NCBI GenBank assembly: GCA_958450365.1
Contig: CAUEEP010000878.1
Location: 516,001-580,000 of the forward strand
Source: Mesorhabditis belari
Lineage: Eukaryota > Nematoda > Chromadorea > Rhabditida > Rhabditidae
DNA length: 64,000 nucleotides
Direction: 5' to 3'
The notes below the pieces were generated by a model, which saw only the letters and a program-made list of their open reading frames with translations, did not search any database and was not told where the DNA came from. Numbering within the stretch: the first letter of the stretch is position 1; every line of letters begins with the position of its first letter. Below, piece by piece: positions 49,025 through 59,815 of the stretch. Made by a program: the position numbers and the translations under genes.

Positions 49025-51662
49025 TTAAATCCCTTTTTTCTCAGCACAAAATGGGACATTTGGTGGGCATGGTGGTGGTCCTGGTGGACAAGAGCAGTTG
49101 GGAAGCGATCCGGTGCATGGGGGTGGGCAGCCGATTCTCACCTCTGAAAGAATAGCACACCATTTTCCGATTGCCAATTCTCAAAGGCTGTTTGTAGCTA
49201 GGGTAGAGTCTATTTTCAACTCTAATCAGGTCAAACTTTCATTTATTTTATGTATCGTAATCTCTATCCACTTTTTACCTTTTTTTGCCGGGCATACACA
49301 GGTGTTCCCCAGGCACCGGCAGCCTTCTGTTCTTGAACAATTCAAAATGGAACAAGTTCGTGGGGGCTTCTCTTCTAGAAATACATTTTTAGCTTTTTAA
49401 ATCTGAAGGAAGGTGGTTTAATTAGCCTAAGGATCGAAGTCGAATACCCACTAGCCTGGTTTCTTTACCCCAGTCTGCGGAAACGTTTTGATCAAGGGCA
49501 AGTAAATGCTTAAGCAACAATGACAAGTAGATATTAGAAAGACACGATCTGACTAAGTTTTGCAGGATCAAATACTCCAAAACCATAATTCTGGAAACTC
49601 TGTCTACCTCTTTGTGCCGGGCACAAACAGGTGCCACTCTGACACCAGCAACCCAGTCTTCTTGGACAGTCGCGATCGGAACAAGTTCCTTTGAGCGCTT
49701 TTTCTGAAATTTCTTATTATATTCTTATTTTTTGGCATTTTGGCATATCGTGCCTCTACCTTAAACTTGCTATTTACCTTTTTCTTCAGAACACACACAC
49801 TGCCCGAATACGCATTTGCATTTTCTCGGACACTTCCGACAGTCAACGGTGAACTTCTTTTCTACAGATTCTGTAAATTGCTTTGAGTCAGTTAATGTAG
49901 ATTTTTGAATTAGTCGATTGATTGAGTATGCACTAAGTCTTATTCACATTTTTCTGCAGGACAAGAACGCCCAAATTTACACGTGCAACTTCTTGGGCAA
50001 ATAGAGCAGAAAATACTTGGGCAATTTGAGCAGCCGGTTGCTTCTCTTTCAAATTATTTTTTGTGTTAGTCATTCAAATATGAATTAGACATGTGCCAGA
50101 ACACCAATTTTCGGCGTCGCTTCGTTCCTTTTTTGACCGAGTCGGTCGGGCAAAAGTCAGGGTCAAATGAACAAACCAAAAACATGTTTACATAGTATGC
50201 TACCTGGAGTACAGACGCAATCCGGCCAAACACCAATGCAATCATGTGGGCAATTGAACTTCACATCGGCGGATTGAGCTAAACGGTCACTTTCGGGTAA
50301 CAAGGTGAGTGAAAAGTTCTGTCCGCATTAATGGACGTGTCTTTATAACAAATTCCGTCGAAATAGACAAAAATAGAGCTCAAATTTAAGAAATTAGACT
50401 ATTTTTGCCTTTTATCTATGTTTGTTTTAAAGAGAAATTTGTTTTTTGAAGTCCATTTTTAATGTTTTTTTTTTTCAATCGAGTTTTACGCAACTCCCCT
50501 GAACTCGCGCGATTTTTAAGCTCAACTAACATTGTTTGAAGCTCTCAAAGTCGATAATTTCAATAGGAATCTAACTATGTAAAGTATGGTTTTAAACAAA
50601 AATGATTCTTCTTTCAGATAGGTTATCAAAATTTGCTTTTAATGAAACGAAAACTGGTTTAGAGAACGAATTGTAGAAACTTGACAAGCGGCCAAACTGA
50701 AAAATGGTATTGGATCACAGGAAATAATACTAAACAAACTTTTGAAACTATACTTTTCATATCTTCAGGTTTATATGGTTGGCGTAGAGTAAAAATTGAC
50801 CATTAACATTTGAGACACTTTAGGCTTTTACAAGTTTTATTGTAGGGACAAATCTACTAACGCGGACAGAACTTTTCAGCCAACTTTTCAGCCACCAGGC
50901 GAGACCAGACAAGCTCTACAAGACTTTAACAAGTTAGGACTTTTCCCAAAACATATACTTTGACAAAAGAGTCCGAACCAGACCTTAATGTGGCTAGTAG
51001 ACTTGCTTAACGGTTTACAGTTAAGAGTTAGCCGGTAACTAACGGTGATTAAGGATAAACGGTAAACGGTAACGGTAAAATTCTTAACAACTGAACAACA
51101 TCAATACTGTTTATTTTGTATCAAAGTTTTTTTTGCTACATAAAATGGGTTAATATATCATCTTCAAAGTTTTTCTTAAGAAAGCAACAATTTGATAATG
51201 GCTAGTTTCAAAGCCTGGTACCGTTAGTGGCCATTACCGTTCCTCTACCGTTAAGCAATGCTAGTGGTTACTTTGAAATTCTAGTGGAAATTAGTGGAGA
51301 TTCTAGTGGAGATTCTAGTGGAGATTCTAGTGGAGATTCTAGTGGAAATTCTAGTGGCAGTCCTAGTGACAATTCTAGTGGAAATTCTAGTAGCAATTCT
51401 AGTGGTAATTCCGTAGCAATTCTAGTGGTAATTCTAGTGGCAATCCTCTTGGCAATTCTAGGGGGTAATCCTAGTGGCAATTCTAGTGGAAATTCTAGTG
51501 GAAATTAGTGGCAATTCTAGTGGCAGTCCTAGCGACAATTCTAGTGGCAATTCTAGTGGTAATTCTACTGGCTTCCTTGCCTCTACTTTGAAAATAATGC
51601 TTACCACTTATGCCCATGAAGAGAATAAACAAAGCTAAAAGGCAGAAATGGTTGAGATGCAT
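49025..51662 (-). CDS. secreted modular cysteine-rich protein, 6 exons
   Basis: Exons on the minus strand: 51662-51605, 50278-50204, 49870-49778, 49703-49608, 49374-49279, 49143-49025. They total 537 nt, 178 residues. Exon 1 encodes a signal peptide (MHLNHFCLLALFILFMGIS) ending just before an AQSADVKF start. Each middle exon begins and ends in phase 1 and carries one cysteine module of the form C-x4-5-C-x4-5-C-x-C-x4-5-C-x-C, such as CKCVFGQCVCSEEKG, CWCQSGTCLCPAQRG and CRCLGNTCVCPAKKG. The last exon is Pro/Cys-rich (CPPPCTGS...CSCPPG). Identical phase explains how modules multiplied. I do not recognise the family; EB-like or other disulfide-rich extracellular domains are possible. Another similar exon at about 49950-50045 looks decayed and is left out. 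Confidence 0.65.
49950..50045 (-). pseudogene. decayed extra module exon of the cysteine-rich gene
   Basis: The minus strand encodes a module much like the others (GCSNCPSIFCSICPRSCTC, then CPAEK). Where its siblings have AAAG|GTAA, this one reads AAATGTGAAT, so using the donor would leave a T and create a stop with the next exon. Its acceptor (TTTGAAAGAG) is also poor. Skipping it keeps the gene in frame. Confidence 0.5.
51240..51565. repeat. 12-bp tandem repeat (ttctagtggaga/ttctagtggcaa)
   Basis: About 25 copies of a 12-bp unit with a variable last triplet, in the first intron of the cysteine-rich gene (51604-50279). Being divisible by 3, it gives long open frames on both strands (Ser-Gly-Asn/Asp repeats) that are not genes. 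Confidence 0.9.
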
Positions 51663-53039
51663 TTTACCTTACTGTTTGCGGTAAATGATCGTTACTGACT
51701 TCAGATAGATGTTCACTTAGTTGTCTCTTATATAATGGTGCTAGCAAATATCAACTCAAAAACAAGATAAGCAAATTTAGGCTAAAAATTCATATCTAAC
51801 CTGTTTCTTGATCCCTCTCGCTTCACATGACATCAACAAAATTGTGTTTATTTGTGTTTCTTAGTTTTTATCTAAAAACTCTGATTCAATTTCATCCCTA
51901 TCAGCTAAAAGAACTCTTTCCGTTTTATTGCCAAAAGCTCTCATTACTGTAAAATTTTTTTAGCGAAAACAAAAACAAGACGCCTACCTTGTTATCACTT
52001 TTTTTTAAACCCGAAAAGAAAGCTTTGCAAAGCGTTGATTCTTTGCAAAGCGTTGACTGATTGCAAAGCGTTGATTCTTTGCAAAGCGTTGACTGATTGC
52101 AAAGAGTTGATTCTTTGCAAAGCGTTGATTCTTTGCAAAGAGTTGAATCGATTAAACTTAGAACAAACGTATATTACCTACTAAACTAAAGGACTACTAA
52201 ATTAACTTTCCCGAATGATCAGACGTGTGCTTTTGAATTTTCAAGCCATCAGCCATTGAGCCGTTGAGCCATTGCGCTGATTGTGAGCTATCAAATTTTG
52301 TTGGACTTCTTCATTGAACAATAAACAGTACAATATTCTTTACAAATCATAAGATTTGTCGAGTGGAAGAAAGGAAAATACTGGGAATAGACTCAAAACT
52401 ACAAAAAACCCAAACTAAAAATGCTGTCATTAAAAAAAACGAATTCCAGGAGATGAGATTCTGGCTCGATTTGATTCAAGAAAACTCCTCGGAAAGCTAC
52501 AACTACCTCCGTTATCGAACTACCTTGGTTATTGATTCGTTGGACAACTTTCAGATAGCCAAATCTAAACTACGGTACTCCATTCAATGACATACTCTGG
52601 TGTCGGTTATTCTAATCGTAAACTTTCTCTTATCTTTTCATCCCACCAAAAGAAAAGAGAGATTCTGGCAAACAGATTCTGTTTTGCTCGGTGCCAACTT
52701 TTGCTTTCTTTTGTTTTTCTCTTCTTTTCATGACCTTCAACCAGTGTTCCTCTACTTGTTTTCACTTCTTTTGTATCACGTCATACAATGGAAATTAGTC
52801 GAAACAGGGTTTTCCCCTTTCATTTCAACCGGAAATCTTAAAAAAGAGATCTCCCGTTTATCCTAATTCTATTTTACATCTCAAAACAAGTTGAACGCTC
52901 AGTGTAAAAAGGTTCTAATCTAGAGGCGATCATGGCATTCGATCATGAAAATGCTTTCCCAGTTTTCCTTTTTTTTCGTTGTGATGGTTCAAGAAATGGG
53001 AAAACCGGCTGTTCTGAAAAGCAGAGCACCAAGAATTTT
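51663..53039. other. no supported gene; short tandem at 52018-52150
   Basis: 52018-52150 has about seven copies of an 18-bp unit (ttctttgcaaagcgttga). ORFs at 52363-52590 and 52600-52866 (plus) have no homology or splice support that I can recognise. Confidence 0.4.
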
Positions 53040-53575
53040 TCGATGGTAGGTCTCAATCGAACCAACTTTCATCCAAGTCGATCCTCTCCAGTGCAGCTCG
53101 AGTTTGTTTTGAAACTTGGCGATGATCTTCGTATCAGGATGAACTCGGTTTAGCAAAACGAATGGCTTGCATTGGAGTCCGTCTTCTCGAGCCGTTAACA
53201 TGACAGTGATTCACATTTTGTCGTATCCTGTTGAGAGAACTGCCATTCCTTTGGATCCTTTGTTGGCGATTGTCAAACTGTTCGACTGGTCAAAGAAAAC
53301 TCCGGTCTCGTCAAAAATCGATGCGTAATTGTTCTTCTTGCGCATCTCCTCCATGTAAAGGATGTACTCGCTCGTTTTGCATGCATGCAGTTGTGCAGTT
53401 GTGAAACTTTTTTGGCATGCAGTTGTGAGACAATGGGTCGAAAAATGTCTTGCCAAAAAATTGTTCAGCCAACCAATCGAAGCAGAGAAATCAGAAATCT
53501 TTCCACACCCTCCATTTCCACTGCTTGTGATATAACCGAGTTGCAGCGCCGACCAATTCGAGAAGTCCATATTTG
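53040..53575 (-). pseudogene. Tc5/pogo-type DDE transposase remnant
   Basis: The minus strand shows, in order, a CENP-B/Tc5-type DNA-binding end (SASIGWLNNFLARH), a DDE start (FDETGVFFDQSNSLTIANKG, first Asp), an in-frame TGA near 53211, then VMLTAREDGLQCKPFVLLNR and KFQNKLELHWRGSTWM. After that the similarity stops. The nonsense codon and truncation mark it as dead. The second catalytic Asp region and N-terminal HTH are missing. Confidence 0.75.
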
Positions 53576-53627
53576 TGCCGTCCCTGAAAAGTGTTTGATT
53601 TTCAAAAATCGACCTAAAACCTGACTC

Positions 53628-54245
53628 TCTTCAATTACTGGGTGAATCGGGTGACTCCGACTACGATTACGGTTACCTAACCCATTCGAAACCGCAGCGT
53701 TTTTTCTTTTTTTCGTCTACGGACCAAGCCTTTTTTTGACATTTTTGACTCCGAAGCAGTTTATTTATGGTTGGAAAGATGTAAGAGAGTCTCCTACACC
53801 ATTTATTTTTGATGAAGAACGACTTGGATTTGACTTCAGTACTTTTCAAGATTCTATCGATTATTGTTCTTATTTTATCGACCACAATATTTTAGTAGGC
53901 GAATCTAATAAACATGGAAAAAGGAAAACAAACTGGCAGGATTTCGATGCAAAATCTTTCAAGTTCTTCCTGGCTCTGTATCTTCAAATGGGAATCGTCA
54001 AATTACCGAGGATTCGTGACTACTGGAGTAGCAGGCCTGGATTAGGAGGATTTTCCCACATGTCCCACATTATGTCAAGAACAAAATTTGAATCTATTCT
54101 TCGAAACCTGCGTTTTTGTGATAATGAACTGGATCCTGCAGGAGATTGGCTTTATAAGATTAGAGCTATTATGGAACATTTCAATGCAAAACCAGAGACT
54201 GCATTGATTCCGGGTAAATATGAAACATCTTTTTTGCCCATGTAA
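53628..54245 (+). pseudogene. piggyBac-type transposase, N-terminal part
   Basis: An acidic stretch (LLGESGDSDYDYG) near 53635 is followed, after a frame break in a T-rich run, by an ORF from 53736. This carries the start of the DDE_Tnp_1_7 domain: IDHNILVGESNKHGKRKTNW, FLALYLQMGIVKLPRIRDYW, HIMSRTKFESILRNLRFCDN. The ORF ends at 54245, before the catalytic aspartates. A piggyBac-like C-terminal zinc-finger piece lies at 59816-60046 on the same strand, possibly from the same broken copy. Confidence 0.75.
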
Positions 54246-54338
54246 CTTGTAGATCTGCTACAATTGGAATATACATGTAATGCTGAAAAACAGCAAAAAA
54301 AACCAATTAATTGAATGAAAATAGCTCAATTAGCGCTT

Positions 54339-54402
54339 CAGCGAATAGTCGCTGCAGCGGTCCGTTCCTGAGTTTTTGTTGCAGCGATTATTCGCTGCAG
54401 AA
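54339..54402. repeat. small inverted repeat (hairpin)
   Basis: cttcagcgaatagtcgctgc and gcagcgattattcgctgcag are inverted copies separated by about 20 bp; possible end structure of a transposon. Confidence 0.6.
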
Positions 54403-54640
54403 GTTTCGATGGGTTAAAAAGAATCGGGTGACTTAATTAAAACCGGATGACATAAAAAAGATTGAAACTTTGGATACTTAGAACCATTTATTGTAAGTTT
54501 TTATATAAAGATCCAATTCAAGGATCATCCAATTCAGCAGGAGGTCAAACCTTCAACGCTTAAAATTCTTGACAGCTTACAGTCATTGAGCTACACTAAA
54601 TGTGAGTATGCCCGTTGCATTTAGTATTCAGCATTTATTA

Positions 54641-55898
54641 GGTTGGCAAAAAAGAAATGCGCGTTTTCGTTAAAAGTTTATTTTATTATAAAAACAAGAT
54701 AACAATACATTAATCCAAAAGGTATTCGCCATCTGCATCAATGACTTGTCGCCAACGTTCACGCAGAGAATGGATGCCCTTCTTGAAGAACTCGACCGGC
54801 TGCGACTCGAAGAAGTTGGACACCCAAATTTGGACCTCGTCGCCGTTCTTGAACTTTTTCTCGGCCAAGGAGTGGTGCATTGATCGGAACAGATGGTAGT
54901 CGGAAGGCGCCAAGTCTGGGCTGTATGGCGGATGAGGCAGGACTTCCCAGCCCATTTCTTCAATTTTCTGCTGGGTGGTTTTTGCGACATGCGGCCGAGC
55001 GTTGTCGAGAAGGAATTTTGTCGACGCCGTATCCACACCTTGACGTCGCAGCGCCTGGTCCAAGCGGTCCAATTGGCCTTGGTAGAGGTTCGTCGTAACT
55101 GTTTGACCCGAATTCAGAACCTCAAAGTACACCAGGCCTTTACTGTTCCACCAAACACAAAGCATCACCTTTTTTCCGTGGATGTCCGGTTTTGGAGTCG
55201 GTTTTGGAGCTTCGCCGGGGTCCAACCACTGCCGCTTTCTTGCTGCGTTGTCGTATTGGATCCACTTCTCATCCGACGTAACAATGGAGTCGAAAAACCC
55301 ACTGTTCTTGGCGCGGTGAGCGAGAATTCCGGCGATTGCGATGCGTGTCGCCTTGTTTGCGTCGGATAGCTTATGCGGTACCCATTTTCCGCATCTATTC
55401 GTCTTGCCCATCCCATGCAGATGGTTCTCAATGGTGGCATGAGTGCAGCCGAACTGTTCTGCCAGGTCGCGAGTGGTTTGGCGTGGATCCGACTCAATGG
55501 CTTCCTTCAATGCGTCGTTATCGATGACTTGAGGTCGACTCCCGTGTTTTTGGTCTTCCAAGCTTTCGTCGCCGTCTCGGAAGCGCTGGAACCATCGTTT
55601 ACACTGACTTTCAGATAGAACATCTTCGTCAAACACTTGAGATAGAGCGCGATGAGCTTCAGCAGCCGATTTGCCTTGCTTAAATTCATACCACAAGCAG
55701 GGCCCGCAAGCGAAATTTTTGGTCCGACATTTTCTAAACACTCTTTCTTGTAAAAAAACAAAGTAAACATAGAAAACTTATATATCAAACGATGCGCAAG
55801 AACACGCTCTTTCCAATAGAATAAACTATTTTAAAAAATCTTTTACTGTGAATAAAATACAAATCAACAAACACGACGCTCATTTCTTTTTGCCAACC
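54641..55898 (-). mobile_element. complete mariner element (1258 bp)
   Basis: Flanked by TA on both sides (54639-54640, 55899-55900). About 29-bp imperfect inverted ends read ggttggcaaaaaagaaatgc on the left and the complement of catttctttttgccaacc on the right. It carries one uninterrupted transposase gene. Length and ends are typical of mariner. Confidence 0.92.
54710..55741 (-). CDS. mariner transposase, apparently intact
   Basis: 343 residues, the normal mariner size. The N-terminal paired-like HTH region is ~10-115 (YEFKQGKSAAEAHRALSQVF; WFQRFRDGDESLED; QTTRDLAEQFGCTHATIENH), with a WVPHKL linker at 118-125. The DD34D catalytic triad is present: VTSDEKWI (first Asp ~157), LLDNARPH (second ~246) and YSPDLAPSDYHLF (third ~281). 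No internal stops or shifts. It cuts and pastes the element by binding its inverted ends. The minor upstream frame could add a few residues; the start at 55741 gives the family's usual N-terminus. Confidence 0.9.
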   Translation of the reverse strand: MFRKCRTKNFACGPCLWYEFKQGKSAAEAHRALSQVFDEDVLSESQCKRWFQRFRDGDESLEDQKHGSRPQVIDNDALKEAIESDPRQTTRDLAEQFGCTHATIENHLHGMGKTNRCGKWVPHKLSDANKATRIAIAGILAHRAKNSGFFDSIVTSDEKWIQYDNAARKRQWLDPGEAPKPTPKPDIHGKKVMLCVWWNSKGLVYFEVLNSGQTVTTNLYQGQLDRLDQALRRQGVDTASTKFLLDNARPHVAKTTQQKIEEMGWEVLPHPPYSPDLAPSDYHLFRSMHHSLAEKKFKNGDEVQIWVSNFFESQPVEFFKKGIHSLRERWRQVIDADGEYLLD

Positions 55899-56029
55899 TA
55901 ATAGTATTCAGTAAATTGAAAACACTTCCCATTTCCCTCCCTCTCTTTCCCTGCAATGATGGCGTAAATCCCCTACTAATTGCCAAAAGTGCTTTTGATT
56001 TGCTTTTCCATTTTTTTTTTCATTTTCCA

Positions 56030-59000
56030 ATGACCAAGTATTCTTTCCCTAACTTTTTTCTATTTTTACTTTTACTGATTTCTTTGATACCCGATATCTT
56101 TGCTGATCACTGTGAGCTGTGTAAGGTTGGTAAGAAGATTTCCTACAACAAAATGCTATACGAGTATAAGAAAGGAGCTTATACCGTATTCTCTCTAATA
56201 GTAGTGCGCACTACTATTTTTTCAACCCCCTCCTGGACCGCAATACTATTAGAGAGTGCACTGCTATTAAAGAGTTTTATCATTTACCAAAGTAAGACAG
56301 ATATAAGATTTTGTTCCAAAAATTCTTGCAATTCTTTCACGGGCTCCTTTGGCTCCTTTTGACATACAGTTGCCGGCGAGTTGACAATTTGTGTCTTGAC
56401 AAACAACAAAAAGATGTTTTTGCACTTTGCACAACAATTTTAGATTTTTTGCTAACTTTTTCATGTGAAGAATAGTTAATAAATGAATAAAAAAAGCCTC
56501 ACTTTTACTTGCTTGAATAGCTTTAGAATGTCACATAAACATAAAGTCAACAAGGTTTAGATGAAAAAGAAGCACCAGAAATTCAAATTTTCCAGGGTGC
56601 ACTACTATTTTTTCAACCCCCTCTCGGACCGCAATACTATTAGAGAGTGCACTGCTATTAAAGAAAAAAGCACTACTATTAGAGAGAATACGGTATATTA
56701 GGTGTGTGAAAAAGTAATCCACGTTTTTTATTTTTATTTCCTTTAAATAAATATATCTAAACAATTTTTAATTTTTTGTTAACGATATATATATCGTTTA
56801 AAAGCTTATTTTTTCCTCTTTCGAATGATATATTTATTTTGTTAAAAGGACGACAATAAACTACTTTCGTTTTATTTTGAAAATGGTATACACATGTATC
56901 GTTATTCGGTCAAATTTGCTTTATGAGTTCAAAAATGGGTTGAAAGCTGCGGAGGCTGCACGTCAAATTCGGAATGCGTTTGGCGAAGACGCCGTTACTG
57001 ATGATACCGCTAGGTTTTGGTTTCGACGATTCAAAGGTGGTAATGAAAGCCTAGAAGATGAACCAGGTGGCGGTCGCCCTGAGACCTGTTCTGATGACCA
57101 AATAAGACGCTGTCTTCTCGAAAACCCTCGTTCAACCTCTTCAGAAATAGGCCTTACATTAAATTGTGATGGGTCAACCATAAGGAAGCGCTTGAATGCC
57201 ATGAATTTTATCAAAAAAGTTGGACAAATGGATACCGCATGAATTGAGCGTTAAACGTTAAAAACGTGGATTACTTTTTCACACACCTAATACATTTTTT
57301 GAGTGTTTTCTTGTTCCTAAATCACTCTGATCAGAAATTATCCGCCTTTTCAAGAAGCCTTGCAAACTGTCCATGAGATAAACACAGTTTCGCATGTTTT
57401 TGAGACTATTTTATGTTTTTTATTTTGACCAGAGATTTTATTCTTTTAAAATAACAATTGAATTGTTACTTAAAACAAAAGTTTACATTTAAAAAGGTTT
57501 TTTTGGAAAGGTTTTTCAATTGAAAGCAAGTTCACATAGGTGAACACTATGACAATCCCCCTCCAGCGCACTACAATGCTTCTTTGGAGAGCTAGGTGGC
57601 TCTGATCAGGATGATTTAGGTGTAGAGATGCTCCCCAGAATTCTCACCTTCAAAATACTATATAGTAAATCCAATTTTGATATGATTTTTAGCTGGAAAA
57701 TGGAGCTTCTTTTGTAAAGTGTACGGGAAGTTTTTGATCACCCTGTAAATCGCCAAAAATATGCCCTTATTCGTTCCTAGGCGTAAACGGATATTGACTA
57801 GAATTTGGGTTAAGTTAAAGAGAGTGGATCCTTTTGTTATCCCGCCATCTCTAACACCCCGACAACCCAACTCAACTCCTCCAACATATTAGAGGGGAGT
57901 CCCTGTGAAATGACCGACCTGAACTGCAGTTGCATAGACCCAGAAGATATGTATCTTTATTTACAGTAGTACGATAAGACGAATAGATTACAAATGAGTG
58001 AAAGAGGGGGGACTCCAAGTGAGAGCCTCACTTGTCCTCCCAGGCAATCCCAAGGACCGCCCCTTCTCGGTCCGATGTAAGGGATAAGCCCAGGGGAGAA
58101 CACATTTACATAAGAATAAACAAATCATTCAATAATAACAATAGTAACTAAAATATCAGTTTGGCTCGGAGCTGACACAATTTTTGAAAGTCCCCTTGAA
58201 AAAGCGGGACAAAAATCATACCTAATTTGTCTGAACAAGTCCTATGACAAGAATCCCTTATTTCTACGTACCGTTAAAATTAACGGCTTCGTAACAAGTG
58301 TGAATCCCCATAAAGATATCCCGAGATCCGGCTGGGTCCAAGTGCATCGCCAATGTGTGAGCAATTTAGGTTTTGATTCATTACTTTGTTAATGGAAACC
58401 CAACTTTGTTCACACTCTCATCAGTGTGACTTTGTTCACACTCCATGTCTCGAATCTTACAATGATGAAGTTGGTGGAAGAAACTCTCAAAGGATAAGTT
58501 GAGCACAGGGGTGAACACATTTGCATAAGAATAGAAAAATCATTCAATAATAACAATAGTAACTAAAATATCAGTTTGGCTCGGAGCTGACACCCTTCCT
58601 CCCCCGATAATATTCCCCGCTCACAGGAAAGACCATTTTTTTTGCTAGATAAAGCTCTTCTGATAAGAAACTGAAAGCTATTTATGCCGCGAAATAGTTA
58701 TTAGCATCATTGCGAGGTTTTTTTTTTGAGTCAATCTTTGTCATCTTGATCAGACTTAGATTAGAGATTGGACTTTAACTTTCCTGACAAAAATGTGTTT
58801 TTTTTCCACTATCTTATTCTAATCGACTAAAAAGATCAAAAAACATTCACTCTTTCACCAAATTTAGCAAGCAATCAACCGGGTGAGAGCCCATTTCCAC
58901 GACGATTTCGCGGAAGTGAGCGTCGATGAATTGAACGAGGCCTTTCACAAGGAATGTGACATTATGAGTGGTTACAATATTATTATGGTAAAAACTTTTT

Positions 59001-59739
59001 TCCTTTCTATAAACAGAAAAGAAAACGTTTAGAAGCTTGTTTGCAAGGGTGAGGTGGACGCGAAAAAGAAGAGACTTGGGGCGAAATTCAAGTTGGACGC
59101 ACAACAGAACGAATGTGCAGAGATCGGTGTCAATAAAGTTTATTGAGCTTGACAGAAGTGATTAATGTGTACAAAGATTGCTGAAGTTATTTTACATTGG
59201 TTGATATCCTTAATCATGATCTACAGTCTCATGAGTAATGATGATGTCGGATATCAATTGTACTGCTCCTCTAGAGCAGTACAATACTCTAGAGCAGTAC
59301 AATCCTCTAGAGCAGTACAATCCTCTAGAGCAGTACAATCCGCTAGAGCAATACAATCCTCTAGAGCAGTACAATCCTCTAGAGCAGTACAATCCTCTAG
59401 AGCAATACAATTGATACCCGAAAAATTGGGATAATTCTCGCATTTAGATCTAAAATCTCATAAAAAATGACGAAATCAAGTCCAGAAAACTTAGGTTAAA
59501 GTCTTTCCTAGTCTTAGTCTTTCCAATCCAATCCAATCCAAATACCATGCTTTCAATATCAACCAGAAAGAAGCTATCAATCGAAGCTAATTTCCGTAAC
59601 CGAATATCACAGGCTAGGTACAATGTGATCTTTTGATTGCTTCTCATTTTCAGGGCATTTGTCCTTTTTTGGGTCAATTATCGTGGGATTTGTGATCTCA
59701 TCAGTCGGCTACATTTACAAGGGAAGGTCACAAAGGTGA
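56030..59739 (+). CDS. saposin-like secreted or membrane-anchored protein, 4 exons
   Basis: Exons 56030-56125, 58868-58987, 59033-59126 and 59654-59739; 396 nt, 131 residues, phases agree. Exon 1 is a signal peptide (NFFLFLLLLISLIPDIFA) followed by the first saposin cysteines, HCELCK. Exon 2 gives QAINRVRAHFHDD...VDELNEAFHKEC. Exon 3 gives KLVCKGEV...AQQNEC. Spacing C-x2-C-x30-C-x13-C-x23-C fits a SapB domain, but the sixth cysteine is missing. Exon 4 adds a transmembrane helix (SIIVGFVISSVGYIY) and a basic tail. If the donor at 59127 is not used, exon 3 reads on to a stop at 59144 (EIGVNKVY), giving a soluble form. Intron 1 (2.7 kb) is filled with transposons. SapB proteins bind or perturb lipids; nematodes use many in gut immunity and digestion. 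Confidence 0.65.
56182..56695. mobile_element. MITE with ~25-bp ends in intron 1 of the saposin-like gene
   Basis: Ends taccgtattctctctaatag and the reverse ctattagagagaatacggta. An internal block of about 70 bp (gcactactattttttcaacc ... gagagtgcactgctattaaa) is directly repeated near both ends. No coding. Confidence 0.85.
56701..57287 (+). mobile_element. 587-bp deleted mariner, N-terminal codons kept
   Basis: TA-flanked, with 28-bp apparently perfect inverted ends (ggtgtgtgaaaaagtaatcc and complement). An ORF at 56877-57239 retains the DNA-binding half of the transposase (NLLYEFKNGLKAAEAARQIR; WFRRFKGGNESLEDEPGGG; the second HTH near SSEIGLTLNCDGSTIRKRL), then stops before any catalytic Asp. 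A truncated DNA-binding protein could act as a transposition inhibitor if made; that is speculation. Confidence 0.85.
57540..57747. mobile_element. partial copy of the agggtgatcaaaaagtt foldback family
   Basis: The left part matches 41165-41280 (ctccagcgcactacaatgct...tagaatgctccccagaattc type) and the right end matches 42020-42116 (tggagcttcttttgtaaagt...gatcaccctgta). The nested palindrome present in the 41-kb copy is absent here, so this is what the outer element looks like without the insertion. Confidence 0.75.
57904..58177 (-). repeat. LTR-like repeat (274 bp)
   Basis: Read on the minus strand it starts TGTCAGCTCCGAGCC and ends GGTCATTTCACA, i.e. TG...CA. An AATAAAG signal lies two-thirds along. 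Its first ~90 bp recur at 58504-58592. Probably a Gypsy-type LTR or solo LTR. No retroviral-type ORF nearby and no obvious target duplication. Confidence 0.55.
58504..58605 (-). repeat. truncated second LTR copy with polypurine tract
   Basis: 58592-58504 on the minus strand repeats the start of the LTR at 58177. It is preceded by GGGGGAGGAAGGG (58605-58593), a polypurine tract exactly where a 3' LTR should begin. The remainder of this LTR is missing. Confidence 0.5.
59268..59412. repeat. 18-bp tandem repeat (ctctagagcagtacaatc)
   Basis: Eight near-identical units with a palindromic tctaga core, inside the last intron of the saposin-like gene. Confidence 0.9.
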
Positions 59740-59815
59740 TGTGGTGATGGGAAATGAGAGCTAGACCATCAGATGCAGAATTTTGCACCCGTGATCAAAA
59801 CAAAAATTTGTCAGC

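Noticed and set aside
52363..52866. Two plus-strand ORFs after the 18-bp tandem
   Set aside because: No recognisable domain and no consistent splice partners.
53385..53624. Plus-strand ORF opposite the Tc5/pogo remnant
   Set aside because: Shadow of the minus-strand transposase fragment.
55916..56362. 148-codon ORF including the saposin-like signal peptide
   Set aside because: The part before 56030 lacks leader character and the part after 56125 reads through an intron into a MITE; only 56030-56125 is kept as an exon.
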